Positions 55,794 through 64,000 of a stretch of DNA of 64,000 nucleotides are shown piece after piece. The notes beneath the pieces were generated by a model. That model ran no database searches. It had not been told where the DNA came from and saw nothing but the letters and a program-made list of their open reading frames with translations. How positions within the stretch are numbered: position 1 is the first letter of the stretch; the number at the start of each line of letters is the position of its first letter. The DNA comes from Duganella sp. CF402. Lineage in GTDB: Bacteria; Pseudomonadota; Gammaproteobacteria; Burkholderiales; Burkholderiaceae_D. Where the stretch lies: positions 372,001-436,000 of the forward strand of contig NZ_FOBG01000002.1 of the NCBI RefSeq assembly GCF_900109645.1, read 5' to 3'. A program made the position numbers and the translations under genes.

Positions 55794-57179
55794 CTAGACC
55801 GGCACGTTTTCTGATGCGGCGGGCGCGGCCTCGTCCATCAGGAACTGGATCCGCTTGCGCACGAACTGGATGTGGCTGCGCAAGCCGTACAGGCCGTCGG
55901 CAAACGACAGCGGGATCGACACCTGGTTGACCAGCTCTTCGATCTCGTTGAGCCGCTTGAGCTGTTCCTGGTACACCTGCATGCGCGTCGCTTCCGGCGC
56001 GTCCTCCACCTTTTGCTCCACCGCCCGCAGCTGGCCATACCAGCGGTACACGCGCGAACGGATGCGCCACACGTACAGCGGCGGAATCACCTTCGACAGC
56101 GGCAGGATCAAGGCGCCCAGCGCCACCACCAGCACCCACATGCGGTCAAAGAAATTGGCCAGCCAGAAGGTCATGTAGCGCTGCAGGAACGGCGGGCCGC
56201 TCTTGAAGAACTTGGCTGCTTCCGGGTCGACCGGGATCTCGGTGTACTTGGCCGACGGGAACTGGCCCTGCTGCTGGAACCAGCCCGCGCCGCTGTGAAT
56301 CGACGCCGCCGCCTGCACGAACAAGTCCACCAGCGCCGGATGCACGTCTTCACGCCCCACCAGCGTGGCGGTCGGCGCGATCAGGTTGTAGTCCTCGGCA
56401 GGAATATTGCGGCCGAGGTCGACGATCCCCTGCGGCAGCTGCACATGGGTCAGGAACGGCAGCTTGCGCGCGTAGGCTTCGGCCTGGTTGAAGTCGAACA
56501 GTCGGATACCCGGGGTCTGCAAAAGCATCTGGATCAGCGGCGCTTCCGGCGCCGAGGTGAACACCAGGCCGTCGATGCGGCCTTCCAGCAGCTCCACCGT
56601 GGCCGGCGTGTTGGCCAGCGAGTAGCGCTCGACTTCATCCTTCTCCACCCCGTTCAGCTCCAGGATCTGGCGGAACAGGCGCGCCGAGCCAGCGCCCTTG
56701 GCGCCGAAGTTAATCTTCTTGCCGCGCAGTTGCGTCAGCTTGGTGATGGGCGGCTTGCCCTTCTCTTCGCGCAGGAACAGCCACAGCGGTTCAACGAACA
56801 GGCTGCCCAGCGAGGACAGGCCTTCGCGCTCGGCCGCTTCCTCGTTGGTGGTGCCGCTTTGCACGAAGGCGAGATCGACCGTGCCTTCGCGCAGGTGCTT
56901 GAGGTTTTCGCTGGAACCGGCCGAGGGCACCAGCGTCACCTTGACGCCGTGCTTGGCGAGGGCGGCGGCGTATTTCTTGCCGAAGTCTTCGTAGGCGGAG
57001 TTTTCCTGGCCGGTGCCGAGCCGCACCGTGCGCGGCGGCGCCGGGTCCACCAGCCAGTAGGCCAGCAGGCAGACGCCGACGATCAGCAACAAGGTGGGGG
57101 CGGCGGCGACGACCAGATCGCGCAGGGAAAACTGCGTGAATTTGAGTATCTTGGACATGTGATGGCGCAGTGGTTTCAT
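55794..57179 (-). CDS. TAXI family TRAP-type solute-binding protein, membrane-anchored
   Basis: 461 residues from MKPLRHHMSK. N-terminal membrane anchor (LVVAAAPTLLLIVGVCLLAYWLV, about 22-44), then a TAXI (TRAP-associated extracytoplasmic immunogenic) binding domain starting VRLGTGQENSAYEDFGKKYAAALAKHG with DLAFVQSG and INFGAKGAGSARLFRQILELNG blocks. After about residue 340 come a second hydrophobic segment (MWVLVVALGALILPLS) and a coiled-coil-like cytoplasmic tail. Ordinary TAXI proteins end before this and sit beside a fused TRAP permease; none is in the window. Starts 31 bases after the PBP gene. A GTG at 57197 is an alternative start. Confidence 0.88.
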   Translation of the reverse strand: MKPLRHHMSKILKFTQFSLRDLVVAAAPTLLLIVGVCLLAYWLVDPAPPRTVRLGTGQENSAYEDFGKKYAAALAKHGVKVTLVPSAGSSENLKHLREGTVDLAFVQSGTTNEEAAEREGLSSLGSLFVEPLWLFLREEKGKPPITKLTQLRGKKINFGAKGAGSARLFRQILELNGVEKDEVERYSLANTPATVELLEGRIDGLVFTSAPEAPLIQMLLQTPGIRLFDFNQAEAYARKLPFLTHVQLPQGIVDLGRNIPAEDYNLIAPTATLVGREDVHPALVDLFVQAAASIHSGAGWFQQQGQFPSAKYTEIPVDPEAAKFFKSGPPFLQRYMTFWLANFFDRMWVLVVALGALILPLSKVIPPLYVWRIRSRVYRWYGQLRAVEQKVEDAPEATRMQVYQEQLKRLNEIEELVNQVSIPLSFADGLYGLRSHIQFVRKRIQFLMDEAAPAASENVPV

Positions 57180-57210
57180 GGGTCGATACCTTACCACACG
57201 TCCCCCGCCA

Positions 57211-60200
57211 TCAACCTCCGCACGCCGGTAGAGCAGGCTTCAGCGGCTGTGCCGTTTCAGGCGCCACACCACCGGCCTTCACGATCACCGGCGCCGGCGC
57301 AGCGGCTTTCACCGGCGCGTTCGGTTCGATCAACGGCATCAGGCTAGGCGCCAATACCACCAACAACTGCACCGGCAAGGCACTGGTGAAGTCGTAGTTC
57401 TTCGATTCCGGCCCATGCACATACGCGGTCATCGATCCAAAGAAGCGCTCGCCGATGTTGAACACAAACGTCGCCGAACGGTTCACATAACGCGACTCGA
57501 TCAGGCGCCCGCCGCCCGCATACACGTCGAAGCGCTGGTCACCGGTACCGGTCTTGCCGCCCACCGGAATGATCGATCCATCGGCCGACACAAACGCCGA
57601 CTTCACGCGCTTGGCCGTACCATCCGACACCACGCCGCGTATCGCATCCGCCACCACCCGCGCCACTTCCGGCGACAGCACTTGTTCGTTGCTGGTCGGC
57701 GGCGCCTTGGTCACCAGCGTTTCATACGGCGTGCCCTTGGCAAAGTGCAGCGAGCTCACGCGCTGCGTGCTCTTGCGCACGCCGCCGTTGACGACTATCC
57801 CCATCATCTCCGCCAGCGAGGCCGGACGGTCGGCCGACGCCCCCAGCGTGGTCGCATACGACGGCACCAGCGATTCAAACGGATAGCCCATCTTCTTCCA
57901 CTGCTTGTGGATTTCCATGAAGCCTTCCATCTCGATCAGCCCGGCAATGCGCTTGTCCTGCGCGTGTTTGCGGTGGGTCTTGAACAGCCACTGGTAGACC
58001 TCCTGCCGCTCCTTCTCGCTGGCCGCTGTCATTTCCGTCAGCGTCGCGCCCGGATGCGAACGCAGGTAGGCCGCCATCCACAGTTCCAGCGGGTGTACGC
58101 TGGCCAGGTAGCCGCGATCGGCCAGCGACCATTTATCGATCGCATACTGCTCGTACAGCTTGGCCACGCGCTCGTCCGGCACTTCGTTCTGCGACGGCAG
58201 GTTGTCCTTCAGGAAGGCCGCAAACTGGTCCTGCGTGGCCGCCGGATACACGGTGCGGTGGATCACCGCCAGCCGCACCGGCGTGCTGCGGATATTCGCC
58301 AGCAGGATCTTGTCCAGCTCGGACGCCGGCTTGCCCTTGTACTTGGCGTAGAAGCGCACCAGGAATTCCTTGCCTTCCTTGTCTGCGAAGCGCGCCAGGT
58401 AGCCGGCGCGGCGCGGATCGTCCGCATCCGACAGCAGCGAGGCCGACGAGCCCGGCGACTGGAACATGTAGTACTTGGCGACGTCGCGCATCAAGCGCAC
58501 GAACACCAGGTTGGTGGAATGGCGCAGCGCTTCGGTCACGGTCAGGATCTTGAAGTTGTCTTCCTTCGAGAAATTGCCGAAGTGGTGCAGGCCGCCACCG
58601 GTGAAGAAGCCCTCGCCCGGGTTGCCCGAATACTTGCGCTCCATCGCCGCGTTCAGCATCGGCGTCAGCGCACGCTTTTCAGGATCGACCGGCAAGGCCT
58701 TGAAGTACTCGACCGCCCATTGCGTCAGCTTGTCCTGCGGATCGACCTTGACCTGCGCCAGCGCCGCCGCGTCCATGCCGCCGAGGCGCTTGTGCAACTG
58801 GTCGACGATATCAAGGTAGGTTATCAGCGTACGTAGCTTGGCGGTCGAGCCGAGGTCCAGCTTGGCGCCTTCGTTGATGTCCAGCGGCTGGTCGAAGTTG
58901 TCGGTCTGCAGGCGCAGCAGGTTGTTCTGCTCGCCCTTCTCCAGCAAGGTGAAGCTGTACACCACATTGGCCGGATCGCCGTTGCCCAGCATGCCCTTGC
59001 CGGTCAGGCCTGCGGCCTTGGCCTTTTCTGGATCGCGCAGATCGCGCAGCACTTGCGTGACGGCGGTCTGGGCTTGCGCGTCCAGCGTGCTGACCACGCT
59101 CAGGTCGAGGCGGTCGAGGTTGTACATGCGGTTGTCGCCCAGCAGGTTGGCCAGGTGGTTGCGGATCGCGTTCGAGGCCTTGCGGCTGACGAAGGTCTGC
59201 GGCGGCGCCGACTGCAAGCCGTTGCCGGTGGCCGGATGCAGCTTCTGCTGCAAGGCCACGTCGCGCATGGCCGGCGTGATGGCGCCGTCGCTGGCCAGGA
59301 TGCGCAGGTGGCTGTTGGCCAGCACTTCCAGGTCGGCCGCGCCGTCGCCCAGATAGTAGCTCGGGCGGCGCTGCGCAATCATCAGGCTCAGCGCTTCCTT
59401 GAAGATCAGGGCGGTCTCGGCGTCAGGATGATCGAGCTTGCCGTTCAGGCGCGTGTTCACTTCGTCGAACGAGCGGCCGTACCACACCCACATGCCGTCG
59501 CCGATGCCGTTCACTTCGCCGTAGCCGGGCTTGGCCGACAGCGGCACGGTGTTCAGATACTCGAGCACGATGCGGCGGCGCGCCTTGAGGGTGTCCGGGC
59601 CGTCCTGGTAGGAACGCAGGCTGGCCGACACCATTTGCTGCAGCTTGTCCTTCATCGAACCGGTGCGGCCTTCCGGCGAGTGGCGGTACTTCTCGATCTG
59701 CGTCGCCAGCGTGCTGCCGCCGGCCGCGCGATGGCCGCCCGCCACGGCGCTCACGCTCTTCTCGAGCACGGCCTTGCCGAGGCGGTCCCACTCCACCGCC
59801 GGATTGCGTTTCGGGTAGGTGTTGTCGAGCAGTTCGCGGTTCTCAATGAACAGCAGGCTGCTCACCAGCACCGGCGGCGCCTGGTCGAATTTATTGTAGA
59901 TGCGTTCCGGATAGCTGGCCGCAAACAACTCCTGCGCGCGGCAGTCGACAATCGTCAGGCCGGTCTTGGTCTTTTCGCGGTAGGTCGGGAACACGCCCAT
60001 GTCGGCCAGCTCGGCCATCTTGGGCGAGATGCGCGCCTGCGCCGCCACTTGATAGTCGCGCGTGCGCAGCTTGCCCAGGTAGTCCGGCAAGCCGGCGTAG
60101 CCGAGCCGCTCGTCGTACGGGCTGTCATGCGGGAAGCGGATCGATTTGCTCGGCCCCTGCTCCACCTTGTAGGTCAGCTTGCTGGCCATATCGCTGAACA

Positions 60201-60510
60201 CGCGCGCCTGCAAGGACGAAGTCAGGGTTTCGCGATAGCCCCAGTAGACGGCAAACGACACACCCACCAGCAGCAAAAGCAGGAAGGCATTGCGCGAGCG
60301 CTTGCTCTTCTTCGGCGCGCCCTCGTCCGGCGGCAGCGGCGGATCCATTTGCGCTTGCGCCAGGTGGGCTTCGGTTTGTTCGGGAGTAGGAGGCGGCACC
60401 ACTTTCAAGTGGCGCTTGCGGCGATAACCAAATGCTGCCGCGCCTGCACGCAATTTGCGTACTGCGCGTACAACCAGACGGGGCCGGCGGAAACGACGAT
60501 TGCTTAACAT
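57211..60510 (-). CDS. Class A penicillin-binding protein-like transglycosylase/transpeptidase
   Basis: 1099 residues from MLSNRRFRRP. Basic, Pro-rich cytoplasmic tail (about 75 residues), one membrane anchor (NAFLLLLLVGVSFAVYWGY), then a glycosyltransferase-51 domain with FIENRELLDNTYPKRNPAVEW (catalytic Glu) and AAGGSTLATQIEKYRHSPEGR, and a transpeptidase domain with the SxxK-type LGSTAKLRTL and KTGTGDQRFD. Makes or cross-links peptidoglycan in the periplasm. The GT51 first motif reads ENRELL rather than EDRRFY, and the usual H-G is absent. Start at ATG 60510 preferred over a TTG at 60519. Probably co-transcribed with the TAXI gene. Confidence 0.9.
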   Translation of the reverse strand: MLSNRRFRRPRLVVRAVRKLRAGAAAFGYRRKRHLKVVPPPTPEQTEAHLAQAQMDPPLPPDEGAPKKSKRSRNAFLLLLLVGVSFAVYWGYRETLTSSLQARVFSDMASKLTYKVEQGPSKSIRFPHDSPYDERLGYAGLPDYLGKLRTRDYQVAAQARISPKMAELADMGVFPTYREKTKTGLTIVDCRAQELFAASYPERIYNKFDQAPPVLVSSLLFIENRELLDNTYPKRNPAVEWDRLGKAVLEKSVSAVAGGHRAAGGSTLATQIEKYRHSPEGRTGSMKDKLQQMVSASLRSYQDGPDTLKARRRIVLEYLNTVPLSAKPGYGEVNGIGDGMWVWYGRSFDEVNTRLNGKLDHPDAETALIFKEALSLMIAQRRPSYYLGDGAADLEVLANSHLRILASDGAITPAMRDVALQQKLHPATGNGLQSAPPQTFVSRKASNAIRNHLANLLGDNRMYNLDRLDLSVVSTLDAQAQTAVTQVLRDLRDPEKAKAAGLTGKGMLGNGDPANVVYSFTLLEKGEQNNLLRLQTDNFDQPLDINEGAKLDLGSTAKLRTLITYLDIVDQLHKRLGGMDAAALAQVKVDPQDKLTQWAVEYFKALPVDPEKRALTPMLNAAMERKYSGNPGEGFFTGGGLHHFGNFSKEDNFKILTVTEALRHSTNLVFVRLMRDVAKYYMFQSPGSSASLLSDADDPRRAGYLARFADKEGKEFLVRFYAKYKGKPASELDKILLANIRSTPVRLAVIHRTVYPAATQDQFAAFLKDNLPSQNEVPDERVAKLYEQYAIDKWSLADRGYLASVHPLELWMAAYLRSHPGATLTEMTAASEKERQEVYQWLFKTHRKHAQDKRIAGLIEMEGFMEIHKQWKKMGYPFESLVPSYATTLGASADRPASLAEMMGIVVNGGVRKSTQRVSSLHFAKGTPYETLVTKAPPTSNEQVLSPEVARVVADAIRGVVSDGTAKRVKSAFVSADGSIIPVGGKTGTGDQRFDVYAGGGRLIESRYVNRSATFVFNIGERFFGSMTAYVHGPESKNYDFTSALPVQLLVVLAPSLMPLIEPNAPVKAAAPAPVIVKAGGVAPETAQPLKPALPACGG

Positions 60511-60638
60511 ATGATTCAAACCGGTCGATGATTCAGTAGAACTTACAGACTGCGCTTACACGCTTCCATTGCACCACAACACAGCGCCGCTGACCGGAAC
60601 GGACGCAGAATAAATTGCGCGCGCCGTTTGTTTTTCGC

Positions 60639-60680
60639 AAAAAAACAACGGCGCTCTACCCGAAGGCGGAGCGCCGTTTT
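60639..60680 (-). terminator. Intrinsic terminator after CinA-like gene
   Basis: Minus strand: stem AACGGCGCTC / GAGCGCCGTT, 12-base loop, then G and seven T; 22 bases after the stop at 60703. Confidence 0.88.
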
Positions 60681-60702
60681 AGCTCGGTGATAACAGCGCG
60701 CA

Positions 60703-61488
60703 CTAAATGTTGCTGAACTCTACATTGAGCTTGCGCAGCTCGTCGCACAATTGGATAAACGCAGTGGCCGTTTGCACCGGCTCGCCCTTCACGCCGAGCT
60801 CGATATGACGGCGCGTGTTGGCGTCGCCGACGCTCGGCAGGCTAAAGACTTTCACGCGCGGATACTGTTTTTCTATCGCCACCATCAGCGGCGTCAGCGC
60901 CGACTCGGCCGCCTCGTACACCAGCACCGACCGCTCCATGTGCGGCTCGCGGTTGAACAGGTCGGCGTAGTGGTTGTCCAGCACCCACTCCAGCATCGGC
61001 CACGCCATCACCGGGAAGCCCGGCACGAAGTAGTGCTTGTGCAGCGCGAAGCCGGCGATGTTGTTGTACGGATTGGGGATGAGCGCAGCCCCCTCGGCAA
61101 ACTCGGCCATCTTCAGGCGGTGCAGGTTTTCAGCCGAGTTGAGATCGGCCACCTGCCCCGCTTCCTGCGCCATTTGCACGATGCGCTGCTGGATATTGAT
61201 CTTGCCCTGTTCATGCAGCACCAGCGGCTTGCCCAGCGCGTCGGCGGCGGCCTGGCGCGTGTGGTCGTCCGGCGTGGCGCCGATGCCGCCGCAGCAGAAC
61301 ACGATGTCGTCGCTGGCGAAGGTGCGCTTCAGCGTGGCGGTGATGCGCACCGGATCGTCGGGCAGCACTTCGGCCCAGCCCAGCTGCAGGCCGCGCGCGG
61401 CCAGCATTTGCACCACTTTCGGGAAGTGCTGGTCGACCCGCCGGCCGGACAGGATTTCGTCGCCAATGATGATGAGTCCGATTGCCAT
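60703..61488 (-). CDS. CinA-like competence/damage-inducible protein A (MoCF-binding domain only)
   Basis: 261 residues. MoaB/Mog-fold domain with IIIGDEILSGRRVDQHF at the N-terminus and CCGGIGATPDDHTRQAAADALG near 61-83. This is the N-terminal (CinA/COG1058) half; the C-terminal amidase that deamidates nicotinamide mononucleotide is absent, as in many proteobacteria where it is a separate gene. COG1058 domains in this family act as ADP-ribose pyrophosphatases; the activity here is inferred. Start at 61488 behind AGGAG, 4 bases after the EI24 stop. Last gene of the operon. Confidence 0.92.
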   Translation of the reverse strand: MAIGLIIIGDEILSGRRVDQHFPKVVQMLAARGLQLGWAEVLPDDPVRITATLKRTFASDDIVFCCGGIGATPDDHTRQAAADALGKPLVLHEQGKINIQQRIVQMAQEAGQVADLNSAENLHRLKMAEFAEGAALIPNPYNNIAGFALHKHYFVPGFPVMAWPMLEWVLDNHYADLFNREPHMERSVLVYEAAESALTPLMVAIEKQYPRVKVFSLPSVGDANTRRHIELGVKGEPVQTATAFIQLCDELRKLNVEFSNI

Positions 61489-61492
61489 GTGT

Positions 61493-62305
61493 TTACTCCT
61501 CGATGATGACCGGCTGCGCGCGCAGCTGCGCCAGCGCATCCATGCAATAGTACGCGAACCACAGGCCGGTGAAGATAAAAATCAGTACGTACAGCCAGAT
61601 CGACGCGGCCGCCAGGAAGGGGAACAACACCACCGCCATCACCCCGCCCAGCCAGATCGCGCCTGGCAGCGCGCCGGCCGCACCCGAGATCACGCCGATG
61701 ACCAGCAGCGGCCAGCGGTGCTGGCGCAGGATCTGGCGCCGCTCCTCGGCGCTGGCGTAGTCGGCCAGCGTGTCGTAGACCATCACGCGGGTGGTCAGCC
61801 AGCCCCACAGCAGCGCCTGCACCGCCACCGCCAGCGGCGGGAACATGTACAGCGGCAGCGCGAGGATCCACAGGCCCATGAAAATCAGCATGCCGCCCAG
61901 CGCCACGCCAATGCTGCCGAGGATGGAACCGCCCTTGCGCTGTTCCAGCTGCGGATAGTGGCGCAGGCCGACGTGGCGGCCGATCACCGGCATCGCCACC
62001 ACGCCGATGAAGATCAGCGCGGTCAGGATCATCAGCGGCAGCAAGGCCAGCATGGCGATCAGCGGAGTCACCACCGCCGTCAGCGTGCCGAGGCCGACGC
62101 TGCGCAGCCAGCTGGTGCTGGTGACGAACAGGTTATGCTCGGTGAACAGCGCGTGCAGCTGGTCGACCAGCGGCTGCAAATACAGATACAGCAGCACCGC
62201 CCAGACACCCAGCGCCAGCAGGAACGGCGCAATGCTCATCAACAGCATCTTGCCGTGCCATTGCGACAGGAAAGCGCGGCTCCATGCGCGCAGTACGCCA
62301 ACCAT
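61493..62305 (-). CDS. EI24 domain-containing membrane protein
   Basis: 270 residues with about six hydrophobic segments, an integral inner-membrane protein of the EI24/CysZ-like (DUF540) family. Start at 62305 (MVGVLRAWSRAFLSQWHGKMLLMSI) behind GGAGGTGG; the 59 codons of open frame upstream overlap the desaturase gene and are rejected. The start overlaps the desaturase stop (TGATG). Relatives include the sulfate transporter CysZ, but the substrate and role here are unknown. Confidence 0.88.
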   Translation of the reverse strand: MVGVLRAWSRAFLSQWHGKMLLMSIAPFLLALGVWAVLLYLYLQPLVDQLHALFTEHNLFVTSTSWLRSVGLGTLTAVVTPLIAMLALLPLMILTALIFIGVVAMPVIGRHVGLRHYPQLEQRKGGSILGSIGVALGGMLIFMGLWILALPLYMFPPLAVAVQALLWGWLTTRVMVYDTLADYASAEERRQILRQHRWPLLVIGVISGAAGALPGAIWLGGVMAVVLFPFLAAASIWLYVLIFIFTGLWFAYYCMDALAQLRAQPVIIEE

Positions 62306-63297
62306 CAGACCACCTCCTTGCGTGCGTATTCGACCATGCGTTTCAGACCCAGCCAGTGCTGCGACCAGAAGCCGCGTCCATATTCGCGGCCTGGCGTGCC
62401 GTCCGCGCCCGGCAGCTGGTCGCGGATGCCGGTGGCGACAAACTCCGGCGTGAAATTCGCGGTGCGGAAAATCATGTCCCACACCGGCAGCAGCACGGCG
62501 AAATTGCAGCCACCCAGCTTGCCGTTGGCGTTTTCATGGCCGACGCCGATCGCGTGGTGCATGCGGTGATAGCGCGGCGACACCAGCAGGCGTTCGCCCA
62601 GCCAGCCAAAATGCAGACGCACGTTCGCGTGCTGCAGGCTTTGCAGGATGCGCGACACCGACACCAGCAGCACATACTGCCCCGGCTCGACGCCGATGCC
62701 GATCGCGATCACGCCCATGTAGACGTCGCGCAGCAAGTCGTCCAGCAGGTGGTTGCGGTTGTCGCTCCACAGGTTCATGTTCTGCTGGCTGTGGTGCAGG
62801 CCGTGCAGCGCCCACCACCAGTTGAATTTGTGCGAGGCGCGGTGATACCAGTAATCGAAGAAATCCAGCACCACGAAATACACGAAGAATGCGCCCAGCG
62901 GGCCAAGTGCGGGCCACTGCGCCGGCCACAGCGCTTCGAGGTTGAACGGCTTGACGCCGTCGAAACGCAGCGCGGCGGTAACGGCGTCCAGCAGCGGATC
63001 AAGCGTCAGGAAAATCAGCACCGAGAAGATGCCGATCCGGTGCAGCACGGTGTACAGGAAATCGTTCCAGCGCGCGCGCGGATCGGTGATGTTCTGCGCC
63101 GGGATCATGGCTTCCATCGGCCGCAGCACCAGGAACAGCAGCGCCAGTTCCAGCACGCCGATCAGCAGCCACTCGGTGCCTTCGAAGGCGTCTTCAATAA
63201 ATTCGCCAAAGCCGAGCTGGAACACCAGCGGCTGGATGGCGGTTTCAAACAACCAGCCCTGGGCCAGGCCCAGCCAGTCTGAGAGGGTTTGTATCAT
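62305..63297 (-). CDS. Sterol desaturase / fatty acid hydroxylase family protein
   Basis: 330 residues, polytopic. Contains the di-iron histidine boxes of this superfamily: HRASH near 149-153, HGLHH near 163-167 and HRMHH near 243-247. It would hydroxylate or desaturate a lipid in the membrane. Start overlaps the deacetylase stop (ATGA) and its stop overlaps the EI24 start, so it is translationally coupled on both sides. The natural substrate is not known; bacteria without sterols use such enzymes on fatty acids, ceramides or carotenoids. Confidence 0.93.
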   Translation of the reverse strand: MIQTLSDWLGLAQGWLFETAIQPLVFQLGFGEFIEDAFEGTEWLLIGVLELALLFLVLRPMEAMIPAQNITDPRARWNDFLYTVLHRIGIFSVLIFLTLDPLLDAVTAALRFDGVKPFNLEALWPAQWPALGPLGAFFVYFVVLDFFDYWYHRASHKFNWWWALHGLHHSQQNMNLWSDNRNHLLDDLLRDVYMGVIAIGIGVEPGQYVLLVSVSRILQSLQHANVRLHFGWLGERLLVSPRYHRMHHAIGVGHENANGKLGGCNFAVLLPVWDMIFRTANFTPEFVATGIRDQLPGADGTPGREYGRGFWSQHWLGLKRMVEYARKEVV

Positions 63298-64000
63298 TTT
63301 TTATAGTCCGGGTGTTCGCGCAGGGTGGCGAAGCACATGTCTTTCTGTTCCAGTCCGCTGATCAGCGGTTCCAAATTCGCTGGCGCCCAGGCGTCCTTGC
63401 GCGACCAGATGCCCATGTGGATCAGCACGATGTCGCCGCCCTTCAGCTCGCGCAGCAGCTTTTTCAGCAGCACGTCGTTGGGATAGGCGCTGCTGGACAG
63501 TTCATCGCCGCTGAAGCCGGCCGGCGACCAGCCTGCATGCGCGTAGCCGCAGGCCTTGCCCATCTCCAGCAGGCGCGGCGAGGTGCGGCCCGCCGGGGCG
63601 CGCCAGATCGGGTCGAGGTGCTTGCCGGTCAGCTCGACAAAGCGTTGGTCGACGCGCTGGATTTGTTCGCAGTACTGTTTGGAGGTCAGGCTGATTTGTT
63701 TTCCGGCGCTGTCGCCAAAGCCGGGCTTGACCACGATCTTGCCGTCGGCGCCGTCCTTGGCGTAGACCACGTGGTCGAAGGTGTGCGAGCCGATGGCGTG
63801 GCCTTCCGCCACCCGCGCTTTCCAGTAGGCCGACCAGGACGGGTCGAGCGAGTAGTCGCCGCGCACGGTTTTCTCGTTGGCCAGGAAGAAGGTGGCTTTG
63901 ATCTTGTGGCGATTCAGCGTGTCGGCGATCAGCTCGGCCTGCGACTGGCTGCCGGTGTCAAAGGTCAGGTAGATGGTGCCTTTGCAGTACGAGGGCTTGC
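63294..64000 (-). CDS. Polysaccharide deacetylase family protein (N-terminus off right edge)
   Basis: About 235 residues are seen, the N-terminus being beyond the window. NodB-homology fold: GTIYLTFDTGSQSQAELIADTL (motif 1), SHTFDH (HxxxH zinc motif 2), WRAPAGRTSP (motif 3, Arg-x-Pro) and DIVLIHMGIWS (motif 5, Leu-x-His). In motif 1 the usual TFDDG reads TFDTG, so the second Asp, normally a metal ligand, is Thr. It may be exported, but the signal region is out of view. First visible gene of a four-gene overlapping operon. Confidence 0.9.
   Translation of the reverse strand, partial: KPSYCKGTIYLTFDTGSQSQAELIADTLNRHKIKATFFLANEKTVRGDYSLDPSWSAYWKARVAEGHAIGSHTFDHVVYAKDGADGKIVVKPGFGDSAGKQISLTSKQYCEQIQRVDQRFVELTGKHLDPIWRAPAGRTSPRLLEMGKACGYAHAGWSPAGFSGDELSSSAYPNDVLLKKLLRELKGGDIVLIHMGIWSRKDAWAPANLEPLISGLEQKDMCFATLREHPDYKK

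Overview
The window is GC-rich, densely coded DNA from a Gram-negative bacterium. The gene set (glnA with ntrBC, glnE, a yhdP-nit-tldD run, a large paralogous set of TonB-dependent receptors, TAXI-type binding protein, class A PBP) and the codon style point to a beta-proteobacterium, most likely Oxalobacteraceae (Duganella / Massilia / Janthinobacterium type). This placement is inferred from gene content; no rRNA lies in the window.

Layout. 1-5090: a minus-strand peptide-type ABC importer (binding protein, two permeases, fused double ATPase cut by the left edge). 5091-18806: four TonB-dependent outer-membrane receptors (TBDRs), three of them close relatives, with the DAHP synthase gene between the third and fourth. 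18905-25392: minus-strand yhdP-nit-tldD run. 25469-28771: glnE and a small cache-domain protein. 28975-31872: fifth TBDR. 31938-35048: tkt-gap carbon metabolism pair. 35113-35838: rsmE. 35912-38839: sixth TBDR, followed by an 888-base AT-rich intergenic region. 39728-42739: FAD-dependent dehydrogenase and an orphan GAF-histidine kinase. 43057-45762: seventh TBDR. 45815-50384: corA and two short-chain dehydrogenases, each divergent from an AraC-type regulator. 50419-55092: nitrogen control cluster glnA-(DUF4124)-ntrB-ntrC. 55331-60510: rhodanese, TAXI binding protein, class A PBP. 60703-64000: a translationally coupled polysaccharide deacetylase / sterol desaturase-like / EI24 / CinA-like operon cut by the right edge.

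How genes work together. GlnE adenylylates glutamine synthetase; its target tyrosine is visible in the GlnA encoded 25 kb away, and the glnA promoter region carries a sigma-54 GG-N10-GC element plus NtrC-type dyads, so the nitrogen circuit can be read directly. The seven TBDRs share an unusual Arg-containing signal peptide and probably import different substrates; substrates cannot be told from sequence.

Best unexpected signal: upstream of the DAHP synthase gene there is a strong sigma-70-like promoter, a 26-codon leader ORF with a dense Phe/Tyr/Trp run, and a textbook intrinsic terminator just before the gene, with a complementary antiterminator segment. This is a ribosome-mediated attenuator, and the promoter spacing suggests that its leader peptide is translated from a leaderless transcript. 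Other notable items are a 93-bp perfect palindrome between convergent genes and a 78-bp palindromic element inserted in frame inside the ABC ATPase linker.
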